A DNA stretch of 64,000 nucleotides, taken from contig JANNOO010000006.1 of the NCBI GenBank assembly GCA_031399165.1, forward strand, positions 46,932 to 110,931, read 5' to 3'. This document shows positions 33,920 through 42,479 of the stretch, in pieces. This DNA comes from JAKFWI01 sp031399165 (GTDB lineage: Bacteria; Pseudomonadota; Alphaproteobacteria; Caulobacterales; Aquidulcibacteraceae). The stretch's first letter is position 1. Each line of letters starts with the position of its first letter. Under the pieces are notes generated by a model. That model saw nothing but the letters and a program-made list of their open reading frames with translations. It made no database searches and had not been told where the DNA came from. The position numbers and the translations under genes are program-made.

Positions 33920-33995
33920 TCTTGTGTAAGGACCCTATTAACCAAATTCACCAGAATCGGTGTTTAGGTTAGTGTCTATCGGAAGGCGGCCCGTA

Positions 33996-34994
33996 ATGGG
34001 CTCGCGGGGATCGAACATGAACTCGGTTGGCAATTCGTCCATCGCTTTCGTCACCCTTTCAGGTCTGTTTTGGGGCGGCTGGCTTGTCGGCTCCCAGACG
34101 CCTCAGGGACAGGAAGCGCTCGCCAACGCCTATCAGGTGTACGCCAAGGCGGACGCGGCCCAGGAAACTGATCTGTTCGCGCCGAATGCGCTGCGGGCCG
34201 TGGTCTGCGGCGTCAGCTCAGGTCCCTTGAGCAATTCCGTTTCCAAGCCGTGCCTAGCCGTCGCCGCCGCCGGCCGCATGTTCATCATCGACGCTGGCGC
34301 TGGCGCCGCGATCTCGCTGGAAAGCCACCGCATTTCACTGGGTAAGCTGGAAGCCGTGCTGCTGACCGGCGCAGACCCTGTCCGCGCCGCAGACCTGAAC
34401 GAATTGTTCGTGGACTACGCCACCGCCAATCCGGACGGCGTGCTGCCTGTCTATGGTCCGACGGACAGCCATGACGTCGTCCGCGGCGTGAACGCCACGC
34501 TGGCCGCGCAGAAGATGCGCCCCGGCCTGCAGCCTTGGGCGCCCGCCCCTGAGCCAGGCAAGCCGGTGATTGTGTTTGAAGGCGAAGGCCTCACGGTTCT
34601 GGCCTTCACTACCGAGTCTGACGCCCATACCGGCCGCGTCGGCTATCGCTTTGATTATCGCGGCCGCTCTCTGGTCGTGGCCGGCGACGGCCGCGCCGAA
34701 TGGGCCAACGCCACAAAGGACGCCGATGTCGTCCTGCACGGCGCGCAGAGCCAGGGTCTGGCGCAGCTGCACGAGGGAAACAGTTCCGCTACGCCGTTCG
34801 AGGTCGCCACGGCCGCCCGCGCCTCTGGCGCTGGCATGCTGGTGCTGACGGGCGTGGAAGACAGCCCGGTGATGCAAGACATGCAGGTGCGCGAGGCCAA
34901 GGAATCTGGCTTGCGCGATGTCGTGGCTGGCCGCGTCGGCATGGTTCTCGAACTGCCGCTGACGTCGCAGGACGTGCGCGTCCGCGCCCTCTAA
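33996..34994 (+). CDS. Membrane-anchored metallo-beta-lactamase-fold protein lacking metal ligands
   Basis: About 332 residues: a single N-terminal TM helix (IAFVTLSGLFWGGWLVGS) then an RNase-Z-like MBL domain. The fold is clear from FIIDAGAGA, VLLTGADPVRAADLNEL, VYGPTDSHDVVRGVN and GYRFDYRGRSLVVAGD. In active relatives the second block is LLTHxHxDHxADL and later blocks carry further His; here all of these are replaced (HxHxDH to GADPVR; a later TH to TG in LVLTG), leaving only the Asp after VVAG. It is probably a non-catalytic binding protein. Start 33996 has GGAAGG 9 nt upstream; ATG 34017 is an alternative. Confidence 0.75.
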   Translation: MGSRGSNMNSVGNSSIAFVTLSGLFWGGWLVGSQTPQGQEALANAYQVYAKADAAQETDLFAPNALRAVVCGVSSGPLSNSVSKPCLAVAAAGRMFIIDAGAGAAISLESHRISLGKLEAVLLTGADPVRAADLNELFVDYATANPDGVLPVYGPTDSHDVVRGVNATLAAQKMRPGLQPWAPAPEPGKPVIVFEGEGLTVLAFTTESDAHTGRVGYRFDYRGRSLVVAGDGRAEWANATKDADVVLHGAQSQGLAQLHEGNSSATPFEVATAARASGAGMLVLTGVEDSPVMQDMQVREAKESGLRDVVAGRVGMVLELPLTSQDVRVRAL

Positions 34995-35119
34995 GCGCCG
35001 AAAAATCTCGACTTATTGTTTGATGGCGAGCGCTGCGTCGCGCCATAGTAGAGCCATGCTGGAACGCTATCTGAAGGCGGCGCTCGTTCGCTCGGGATGC
35101 ATCTGGTAGAAGGCTGCCC

Positions 35120-35908
35120 ATGAAAAGTCTGGCTATCGCGCTTGGCGCATTGTTGTTCAGTTTCGCCGCGCCGGCTCACGCCGAGCGCTTCTCCCTCGAC
35201 TATCAAGCGCACGCGTTTGGCGTTGCGCCGGTGGGCAAGGTGCGTTTCGATTTCACCATCGACGGCGAAGGCTACGATGTCATCACCACGGTGAGATCTG
35301 GCGGCGCTTACGCGCTCTACGGCAAACAGGATGTCGATGGAAAATCGGAGGGTGTGATCGCCGGCGGCCTGCCGCGCTGGACCAGCTACGTTACAACCAC
35401 AGCCACGAAAAAGAAGAGCCGCACCACCACCATGACGCGCGACGGCGACGCCATCAGCGTTGACGTGAAGCCGCGCTACGCCACCTTCGGCGATCCCGCC
35501 GCGACGGAAGAGCAAAAGCGCGGCTCCTACGATCCGAACAACGTGCTCATGGCAATGGGCCTCGTCGCCCAGCGCACGCGCACGTGCGAGGGCCGGTTCC
35601 CAACATTCGATGGCCGCTATCTGTACGACACCGTCATCAGCGAGGGTGGCGGCATCGGCAGGATGAAAGAGGGCGGCTATGACGGCCCGGTTCTCAAGTG
35701 CAACATGCAGCTCGTGCCGATCGCCGGGTATGACGCCCGCCAGCGCGCCGAGCAGAAGAAGAACCCGCCTGTTGGCGAGGTCTGGTTCGCGCTGGTCGAT
35801 AACGCGAGGATCGCCCCGCCGGTAAAGCTGCTCCTGCCGGTAACGCTGACCAAGGTGAATCTGACGCTGAGCAATTGGCGGGTCAGCAACGTTCAGGTTT
35901 CTGACTAA
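35120..35908 (+). CDS. DUF3108 periplasmic protein
   Basis: A 262-residue exported protein: signal peptide to about residue 21 (SFAAPAHA), then the DUF3108 beta-rich domain (FSLDYQAHAFGVAPVGKVRFDFTI region, DPNNVLMAMGL, YDGPVLKCNMQLVPIAGY). Family members are secreted and of unknown function. The preceding 125-bp gap has a weak palindrome (TGGCG ... CGCGCCA) and nothing else I can name. Not obviously in an operon. Confidence 0.82.
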   Translation: MKSLAIALGALLFSFAAPAHAERFSLDYQAHAFGVAPVGKVRFDFTIDGEGYDVITTVRSGGAYALYGKQDVDGKSEGVIAGGLPRWTSYVTTTATKKKSRTTTMTRDGDAISVDVKPRYATFGDPAATEEQKRGSYDPNNVLMAMGLVAQRTRTCEGRFPTFDGRYLYDTVISEGGGIGRMKEGGYDGPVLKCNMQLVPIAGYDARQRAEQKKNPPVGEVWFALVDNARIAPPVKLLLPVTLTKVNLTLSNWRVSNVQVSD

Positions 35909-35976
35909 ACGAGGTCTAAATCGCCCCGCCGAAATCTTCTCTTGCCTCGCCTGCCCGGCGCAGCGAGGAAAGCGCC

Positions 35977-36888
35977 ATGACAACACGGCTCAAAACCGGC
36001 CTCATTGGCGCTGGCGCATTCGGCGCCAACCACGCCCGCCAGCTATCCCAGGCCGAAGATTCCGATTTCCAGGGCGTCTACGACGCCGACGCCGACAGGG
36101 CCGAGGACATGGCCGGCCGCTATGGCGTGCGCGCCTTCGCCAGCCTTGACGATCTCTTTGCGGCGACGGACGCGCTGATCATTGCGACGCCCGCGCGTAC
36201 GCACGCCAGCCTCGCCAGCGCCGCCGTCGCAGCCGGCAAGCATGTGCTGGTCGAAAAGCCGCTGGCGGCGACGCTTACCGACGCCAAGGCCCTGGTGGCC
36301 GCCGCCGCAGGTATTGGCGTCGTGCTTCAAGCAGGCCACCAGGAACGCTTTGTGTTGCAGGCGCTGGGCCTGTTTTCCGTGCCTGAGAAGCCCGTCGTGA
36401 TCGAGTCCGTGCGCGAGGGTACGTTCACCGGGCGTGGCATGGACGTGAGCGTGACGTTCGACCTGATGATTCACGACCTGGACATGATCAACGTGCTGTT
36501 CGGCGAACCGCCCCACACCATTCGTGCCGCTGGCCGCGCCGAGCGGGGCCCCGAATACGATACTGTCGAGGCGCACCTCGAATTCCTCGCCGGAGAAGCG
36601 CAGCTTACCGCCAGTCGCGTGGCTGAAAACCGGAAGCGCACCATGCGCGCCGTGTTTCCGAGCGGAGAGGTTAACATCGATTTCCTCACCCGGACGATGA
36701 CCAACACGACGGCCTTCGCGCTTGATCCGGATTTCGCGGCAAAAGCGCCCGATCCGCTCGGTCAGAACGTGCGAGCGTTCCTGGCGACAGTGATCGCCAA
36801 GGCGGCCTCGCCAATTTCAGGTGAGTCCGGCGCTGCAGCTGTTGCGCTGGCGGCGGCGATTGATGAGGCCTGTGCGACCTCTTCATGA
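35977..36888 (+). CDS. Gfo/Idh/MocA-family NAD(P)-dependent oxidoreductase
   Basis: A 303-residue sugar-type dehydrogenase. The N-terminal Rossmann domain starts TGLIGAGAFGANHARQL; the catalytic Lys is in VLVEKPLAATL; the C-terminal half has DLMIHDLDMINVLFG with the paired Asp/His typical of family members that act on nucleotide sugars. It converges with the NDP-sugar dehydratase gene, only 6 bp apart, so a joint role in a nucleotide-sugar pathway (for example a 3-keto or 2-oxidation step) is likely though not shown. Confidence 0.85.
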   Translation: MTTRLKTGLIGAGAFGANHARQLSQAEDSDFQGVYDADADRAEDMAGRYGVRAFASLDDLFAATDALIIATPARTHASLASAAVAAGKHVLVEKPLAATLTDAKALVAAAAGIGVVLQAGHQERFVLQALGLFSVPEKPVVIESVREGTFTGRGMDVSVTFDLMIHDLDMINVLFGEPPHTIRAAGRAERGPEYDTVEAHLEFLAGEAQLTASRVAENRKRTMRAVFPSGEVNIDFLTRTMTNTTAFALDPDFAAKAPDPLGQNVRAFLATVIAKAASPISGESGAAAVALAAAIDEACATSS

Positions 36889-36894
36889 CGTGAA

Positions 36895-38451
36895 TTAGCT
36901 GGCGGCGACGCGCTCATCGGATTCTTCGCTGACGCCGACCAACGACATCAGCCGCGATTTCACCATCTCGTCCCGGCCGGCATTGGCCATGGCGATCAGC
37001 GCATCCATCTCCCGCTCGACTTCGTCGATGTCCTGCGGGGCCGAGGCGACGGCCATGATCGCCCCGCCATGATGGCCGCCAACAATCCATTCGTTGATAT
37101 CGACCAATTGCTCAGCCAGCTTCTCGCCCGGCCGCAAGCCAACGAACTTGATTGGAACATCCGCACCGGGCTCCTGGCCCGACAGCCGGATCATGTCAGA
37201 AGCGAGATCCAGCACGCGGACCGGCTCGCCCATCTCCAGCACCTGCGCGACACCGCGCGGCGTTGATGCATCACTCGCGAGCGCTCTGGCCGTTGCCTGC
37301 AACAGGAAAGCGGCTGCCTGCGGAATGGTAATGAAATAGCGGACGACATCGGGATGCGTGACGGTGAGCGGGCCGCCAGTCGCCAATTGCCGTTCAAACA
37401 ACGGCGACACCGAGCCTGTTGAACCGAGCACGTTGCCAAGACGCGCGACTAGGAAATGCGAACCGCCGCGTGCGCCAGCCTGTACGTCGAGCGCTTTGCA
37501 ATAGGCTTCGGCCAAGCGTTTCGACGCGCCCATCGAAGAGCGCGGGCTGACAGCCTTATCGGTGGACACGAGCACCATGTGCGCGCCGCCTGCCCGCGCG
37601 GCGCGGGCGACATTGCGCGTACCCATGACATTGGTAAGCACGCATTCGCTCGGGTGGCTTTCCAGCAGCGGCACCTGCTTCAACGCCGCAACGTGGAACA
37701 CGATCTCCGGGCGCTCGCGCGCGAACCAGCGCGTCAGCGCGTCCTGATTCCGGATGCAGCACAACGCCGGCGCGCGTGTCACATCCGGCGCGACCCGAGC
37801 CAGCTCATGATCGATCGAAAAGAGATTATATTCGGAGCTGTCGAGAAGCGTGAGCCGTGCCGGCTTCAGAGCCGCCAGCTGACGCACCAGTTCGGCGCCA
37901 ATGCTGCCGCCCGCGCCGGTCACGAGCACACGTTTGCCCGCGATTGCGCCGCGGATATTGGCCCAATCCACCGGGCTGGGCGCGCGGCCAAGCACGTCCG
38001 CGATTTCCATGGGCCGAATGGTCGGCCGCCCATTGGACAGATCAGCAATCATAGGTCGCAAGCGCAGCGCCGAAACTTGCTCCAAAATCTCGCGCGCGAG
38101 CGGGCGATCATTGGCAAATCCGCATAGCACGACAGCGTGCACATCCGCGGCGCGGCGAAGCGCCTCCCGCGTCAGCGCGCCACCAAGGACAGGAACCCCC
38201 GCAATGTGATCCTGATTGCCCGCGTCGAGCGCGAACACCCCTTTAATACTAATTCTTTCAACTGGATAAGTGTTGAGGGCAGCCGACAGAGCATCAAGCG
38301 CCGCCCGCCGGCCGACCAACACCGCGCCGAGTTCCGCATCAGCGATCCGCACCGCCATGCCCGCCACCCCTGCTGGCGTCATTACCGCACCTGCGAGAAA
38401 TGCCCCACCTTGAACAAGTCGTAATCGGGGAAATCCCTCAAGTCTACCCAC
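36895..38451 (-). CDS. NDP-sugar 4,6-dehydratase (CapD/FlaA1 family) without membrane anchor
   Basis: A 518-residue SDR-type dehydratase. N-terminal ~165 residues are a nucleotide-binding-like domain (ELGAVLVGRRAALDALSAAL); from ~170 the dehydratase proper begins KRVLVTGAGGSIGAELVRQL, with the active-site segment VSTDKAVSPRSSMGASKRLA and the C-terminal GLRPGEKLAEQLVD. Long CapD/PglF relatives carry four TM helices before the first Rossmann fold; these are absent here. Substrate is probably UDP-GlcNAc, feeding capsule, O-antigen or flagellin glycan synthesis. Confidence 0.87.
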   Translation of the reverse strand: MGRLEGFPRLRLVQGGAFLAGAVMTPAGVAGMAVRIADAELGAVLVGRRAALDALSAALNTYPVERISIKGVFALDAGNQDHIAGVPVLGGALTREALRRAADVHAVVLCGFANDRPLAREILEQVSALRLRPMIADLSNGRPTIRPMEIADVLGRAPSPVDWANIRGAIAGKRVLVTGAGGSIGAELVRQLAALKPARLTLLDSSEYNLFSIDHELARVAPDVTRAPALCCIRNQDALTRWFARERPEIVFHVAALKQVPLLESHPSECVLTNVMGTRNVARAARAGGAHMVLVSTDKAVSPRSSMGASKRLAEAYCKALDVQAGARGGSHFLVARLGNVLGSTGSVSPLFERQLATGGPLTVTHPDVVRYFITIPQAAAFLLQATARALASDASTPRGVAQVLEMGEPVRVLDLASDMIRLSGQEPGADVPIKFVGLRPGEKLAEQLVDINEWIVGGHHGGAIMAVASAPQDIDEVEREMDALIAMANAGRDEMVKSRLMSLVGVSEESDERVAAS

Positions 38452-38481
38452 AATCGCGGCGGGCGAAGCTGGGGATCAGCG

Positions 38482-39255
38482 TCACAAATAGGCAATAAGC
38501 CCGGCGTTGGACGCCGAAACGATCAAAGGTTGGTCGAGGGCGGGCCCGGCTACCCGTATCTGCCCGCCGGCGGCGCGCACGATCGCGCAGCCCGCGGCCA
38601 CGTCCCAGAGCATCGCGCCGGATTCGCGATAGAAGTCGGCGCGGCCACTTGCAACGTAAGCGAGCGCCGCCGCCGCAGAACCGATCATGCGTACTTTGCG
38701 CCAGGCCAGCATGTCGGACATGAACGCCGTGAACGCATCCGAGTGAGCTTTCGCGCGCGCCGGAATGCCCGTGGCCAGAATGCCGGCGGCGCGGTCCGTA
38801 ACCGCCGATACGGCAATCGGACTTCCGTTCAGCTGAGCGCCCGCGCCCACGATCCCGGTAAAGATTTCATCGAGCAGGAAACAATCGACCACGCCGAGAA
38901 CCGGCTCGCGCCCTTTCATGAGGGCGATGGACACAGCGCAGTGCGGATAGCCTTTGATGTAATTTACGCTGCCATCCAGTGGATCGACGGCCCAGGCGTA
39001 TTCGCCCTCGCGTTCTCCGACCCAACCGGCCTCTTCGGACAGGATCGGAATTGGGCGCCCGCCAATTTCCGGCGCGGCGCGCAGTGCGGCGAGCACGATC
39101 GCCTCGGCCTTCTTATCAGCGCCGACCTTTACTTCCCGGCCGACCACGCTTTCCACATCTGACCATTGTGCCCGGTGGCGGCGCAGCGCCTCGCCGGCTT
39201 CGCGGGCGGCGTCGGCCGCGACCGCTAACGCGGCGCCGAGTTCGATTTCCGTCAC
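38482..39255 (-). CDS. Inositol monophosphatase-family phosphatase
   Basis: A 257-residue Mg-dependent phosphatase. Metal-binding motifs SEE (73-75), DPLDGS (91-96) and WDVAAG near residue 217 are intact. Family members hydrolyse inositol-1-phosphate, histidinol phosphate, or 3'(2')-phosphoadenosine; the ISEEAGW-like SEEAGWVG and the overall length do not decide among them. It lies just upstream of the dehydratase on the same strand, 30 bp apart, so a role in sugar-phosphate metabolism (CysQ-like or sugar-phosphatase) is possible. Confidence 0.85.
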   Translation of the reverse strand: MTEIELGAALAVAADAAREAGEALRRHRAQWSDVESVVGREVKVGADKKAEAIVLAALRAAPEIGGRPIPILSEEAGWVGEREGEYAWAVDPLDGSVNYIKGYPHCAVSIALMKGREPVLGVVDCFLLDEIFTGIVGAGAQLNGSPIAVSAVTDRAAGILATGIPARAKAHSDAFTAFMSDMLAWRKVRMIGSAAAALAYVASGRADFYRESGAMLWDVAAGCAIVRAAGGQIRVAGPALDQPLIVSASNAGLIAYL

Positions 39256-39320
39256 ACCCCCTCCACGTCGCGTTGTGCGTTTGGCCTTTGCTAGTCTAAA
39301 TCAATGCCGATGGGGGCGAC

Positions 39321-40652
39321 ATGGGCGAGCCGGAACCAAATCAGCGCATGTCTGACGCGGCGCCCGACCGGCGCAGCGCAATAAGCGCCCGCGCCCGCGC
39401 CGACGGCGCGGCCGGCTCACCAGCGCGTACAGCCGGCGAGTGGAGCGCCGCCGAGCGCGAAGTGGTGGATGGGCTGGAGGCGCAAATCCACGCCGCGCGC
39501 ACCGCACGCGACGGGCTAAGTGCGCAGCTGGAAGCCGAACTCCGCCGCCTGGCGCCAGTGATTCCGGATTTTGACGCGCCTAGCGCCCAGGCGCGCGTGG
39601 CGCTGCGCCTCGCCGCGGGACGGCTTACGCCGCTGTGCCGCGATCTCGGCGCGCGCGCAGCACGTAACGCCAGCGAATTGGAAGCCTTCCGGCGGGCAAA
39701 TAATCTTCGCCGTCCCGCGATCTATCCAGACAGCCGCATCCTGCAGACCGGGATGTTGCTGCTGGCCGCGTTGTTTGAGGCGCTATTCAGCGCGGCGCTG
39801 TTTGCCGAGACGGACGAGCGCGGCTTGCTGGGCGGTGCGGTGACGGCGCTAGGCCTTTCCGGCGCCAACGTTACGCTGGGTTTTCTCTCCGGCTTTTTAG
39901 GTCTGCGCTATATCGGTCATGCGCGCATGGGACCACGCGTGATGGGCGGCGCGGGCCTTGCCATGCTGGCGGGGCTATCGATCGGTCTTAACCTGTTTGC
40001 GGCGCGCTGGCGCGACGGGCTCGGCGCCGAGGGCAAGACGCCGGCCGATCTGATGAACGAAGCCTCACTGTTCGGGCTGATCACGCCGCAGGCGGTAATC
40101 CTACTGATGCTGGGCGCGGGCGTCTGGGTGTTCGCGGCGTTGAAGGGATATTCTGGTTTCGACGATCCGTATCCCGATTACGGCAAACTTGACCGCGCAG
40201 CACAGGACACCGCCGAGCGCCTCGCCGAAGCACGCGCAAACGCGCGCGCGGAAATGGAGCAGCCCGTGGAAACCGCGCGCGCCGCTATTGCAGCGCAACT
40301 GGCCGCGCTGGCAACAAACGTACAGCGCGGACGCGAATCCTATGACCGCGCCGCCGGTGAATTACAGGCGATCGACGCTGCGGCCCGGCGGGCCGGCGAA
40401 GAAGGCGGCGCGCTGATCCAGCTATACCGGCGCGAGAATCTCGCCGCGCGCAATGGCGCGGCGGCGCCCACCTATTTCGCCGACGCGCCGCCCACGCGCG
40501 TGACCTTTTCAGATCCGCTTGCGGTGGCCGCCGATCTGCGCCTCGCCGCTGATCGCGCGCTGGCTGAAGCGCAGCGCGCGGCGGCGGCGCGCCTCGAAAG
40601 CCTCGCGCAGGATATTGAAACGCTCACCGCGCAACTGGAAAGCGTGCTGTGA
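39321..40652 (+). CDS. Unknown membrane protein with long coiled coil
   Basis: A 443-residue protein. Residues 1-130 are Ala/Arg-rich with helical segments; four hydrophobic segments follow (around GMLLLAALFEALFSAALF, VTALGLSGANVTLGFLSGFL, MGGAGLAMLAGLSIGLNLF and ITPQAVILLMLGAGVWVFAAL). The last ~150 residues are a charged coiled coil (DTAERLAEARANARAEM and AEAQRAAAARLESLAQDIE). Its stop overlaps the next gene's GTG by 4 bp, so the two are translated together. No family recognised; a scaffold for the vWA-like partner is an inference. ATG 39348 is an alternative start. Confidence 0.7.
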   Translation: MGEPEPNQRMSDAAPDRRSAISARARADGAAGSPARTAGEWSAAEREVVDGLEAQIHAARTARDGLSAQLEAELRRLAPVIPDFDAPSAQARVALRLAAGRLTPLCRDLGARAARNASELEAFRRANNLRRPAIYPDSRILQTGMLLLAALFEALFSAALFAETDERGLLGGAVTALGLSGANVTLGFLSGFLGLRYIGHARMGPRVMGGAGLAMLAGLSIGLNLFAARWRDGLGAEGKTPADLMNEASLFGLITPQAVILLMLGAGVWVFAALKGYSGFDDPYPDYGKLDRAAQDTAERLAEARANARAEMEQPVETARAAIAAQLAALATNVQRGRESYDRAAGELQAIDAAARRAGEEGGALIQLYRRENLAARNGAAAPTYFADAPPTRVTFSDPLAVAADLRLAADRALAEAQRAAAARLESLAQDIETLTAQLESVL

Positions 40653-41405
40653 ACAAGCGGCGCGGCAAAGATGCGCTTGGCTGGCTGCTGATCGCGGTTG
40701 CCTTTGTGATGCTGGGCGGCGTCGGCGCGACGTTCGCGATGATGCGGCCGCCGCCGGTGGACGCAGAAAGCCTTTGCCGCAGCGATGCCCCAGGCGCACA
40801 CGATCGTTCTGGTCGATGCGACCGACAAGCTGGAGCCGCGGCACCGCAAGCGGCTTACGGTAGCGATTGCGCAGGAGCGCGCCCGCCTCAATCCCTACGA
40901 TCGCCTCTCGATACTCGCGCTGCGTCCCGATTCGCCGCAGGAACCGCGCCTGCTGTTCTCCAAATGCCTCCCGCGCCAGCCCAGCTTGGTCAATCCGCTG
41001 TTTGAAAACCCGGCGATGGCGCAGGAAAAATGGAACGAAACGATCGGCAAGGCGCTCGACGCCGCAGTACGCCGCGCGGCCGGCGGCAGTGGCGCGTCGG
41101 TTTCACCGATCTCCGCGTCGCTCCGCGCGGCCGCGGCCGATCCTGACTTTACAACGCCGGGCCTAGCGCGCCGCGTGGTGCTGATTTCAGACCTTCTGGA
41201 AAACGACGCACGCGGCTATTCAGTTTACCGGCAGGCCGAACCGTCCGAGCCGGCGCGCGCCGCACTGGACGGCGCCAGCGTGCGCGTGGTCACGCTTGAC
41301 CGTCCGGACGATGTTGCGCGGCAAGACGCCGCAAAAACAATGTTCTGGACCCCGTTTTTCGCCGCCAGCGGCGCGGGGGATGTGGTCTGGGACGCTCCGG
41401 GCTGA
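40649..41405 (+). pseudogene. vWA-like membrane-anchored protein, interrupted by a +1 frameshift
   Basis: Starts with GTG (GTGA overlap with the previous gene) and encodes a TM helix (ALGWLLIAVAFVMLGGVGATF) followed by PPPVDAESLCRSDA. In that frame the protein goes astray, while the continuing homology is in the next frame from 40785: TIVLVDATDKLEPRHRKRL, a vWA-like MIDAS strand, and later RRVVLISDLLEND. Removing one C from the CCCC run at 40788-40791 joins both parts into a ~250-residue protein. It is either a sequencing error in a homopolymer or a real recent frameshift; the intact rest of the gene favours error. Confidence 0.72.
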
Positions 41406-41486
41406 GGACAATCAGCGCTCAAGAATAGCGCCCCGATCGCGACTCACTTATTTTACGGCCAGGACATTAATGGCTGGGACCATATC

Positions 41487-41831
41487 GTGAGCTTTTCTTG
41501 GCAAGGCGCCAGCGGGCGCTGGTATGAATTTGACGTGGCGCGTGCGAAACGCCAGTGGCAGCCGATCGCGGGCATTTACATGTTCGTAAAGCCCGGCGAT
41601 TACCCCACTATGGAAGCGGGCGGGCCGGTTTGCCTGTTCATCGCGCAGACGCAATCCTTCGCCGACGCGCTCGCGCGCAATGAGGCGTGGGCGCCGGCGC
41701 AATCGCTCGGCGCGGCGGAGATTCATCTTGTCGAAATCGCCGACGCGGCAGCACGCGCGGAAATCGAGCACGATCTGCTGCGCTCACACACGCCGATCCT
41801 GAACCGTCCTGCGGCGCGCGCCGCAGCCTAG
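41487..41831 (+). CDS. GIY-YIG-like small protein
   Basis: A 114-residue protein resembling the GIY-YIG nuclease fold: GIY at 29-31, FIAQT (51-55) where YIG is usual, a mid helix LGAAEIHLVEIA, and AEIEHDLLRSHTPILNR, whose Glu (E94) and terminal Asn match the catalytic Glu and PxLN of the family. The Arg after YIG is not clearly present, so activity is uncertain. GTG start without a strong ribosome-binding site. The end overlaps the msrA stop on the other strand by 4 bp. Confidence 0.55.
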   Translation: MSFSWQGASGRWYEFDVARAKRQWQPIAGIYMFVKPGDYPTMEAGGPVCLFIAQTQSFADALARNEAWAPAQSLGAAEIHLVEIADAAARAEIEHDLLRSHTPILNRPAARAAA

Positions 41832-42418
41832 GAAGCCTTCCAGACCTGTCTCAGCCGGGCGTCGCGTCCGCAACCCGTACGATACATCTGGTACGAAAGC
41901 TTGCTGCGTTCAGAATAATTGATGTGGTCCTGCCTGTCCGTCGCATAGAACGCGCCGAGCGGAAGAATTTGCGTGATCACCTTGCCGTTGATGCGGCCGG
42001 ATTTGATCAGCGCTTCTTTTGATGCTTCCGCTGCTGCTTTCTGTTCCGGCGTCACGAAGATCGCCGCCTTGTAGGACGAGCCCCGGTCGCAAAACTGGCC
42101 GTCATCGTCTGTCGGATCGATCAGGCGCCAATAGCGCTGAAGTATCTGTTCGTAAGATATCTTGGTGTCTTCGTAGGTGACGCGTACGGCTTCGTAATGG
42201 CCGGTGGTTTCGGTCACGACCTGGGCGTAGGTAGGATTTTTGGTCCTCCCGCCGGTGAAGCCGGACATCACCGCCGTAACGCCCGGTATCGCCTTCATGT
42301 CGTGTTCCATGCACCAATAGCATCCGCCGGCAAACACGGCCGTCTGCGGCTTCGCATGCGCCGGCGCGGCGGCGAACAGGGCGACCATCGCCGCCAGGGC
42401 GACCAACAAGGTTTTCAT
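41828..42418 (-). CDS. msrA: Periplasmic peptide methionine sulfoxide reductase MsrA
   Basis: A 196-residue MsrA with a signal peptide (MKTLLVALAAMVALFAAAPAHA) that sends it to the periplasm. Active-site GGCYWCMEHD has the catalytic Cys33 and Cys36; SGFTGG and TGHYEAVRV are the usual substrate-binding blocks, and a resolving Cys lies near the C-terminus (YRTGCGRD). Start ATG 42418 follows AAGGA by 7 nt; an ATG one codon earlier and a long upstream frame are less likely. Repairs oxidised methionine in envelope proteins. Confidence 0.92.
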   Translation of the reverse strand: MKTLLVALAAMVALFAAAPAHAKPQTAVFAGGCYWCMEHDMKAIPGVTAVMSGFTGGRTKNPTYAQVVTETTGHYEAVRVTYEDTKISYEQILQRYWRLIDPTDDDGQFCDRGSSYKAAIFVTPEQKAAAEASKEALIKSGRINGKVITQILPLGAFYATDRQDHINYSERSKLSYQMYRTGCGRDARLRQVWKAS

Positions 42419-42479
42419 CATCACTTCCTTACGCGCCGCGAAAGCGGCGGATTTTTGCTCTGGTGTCACAAGGCCGTGA

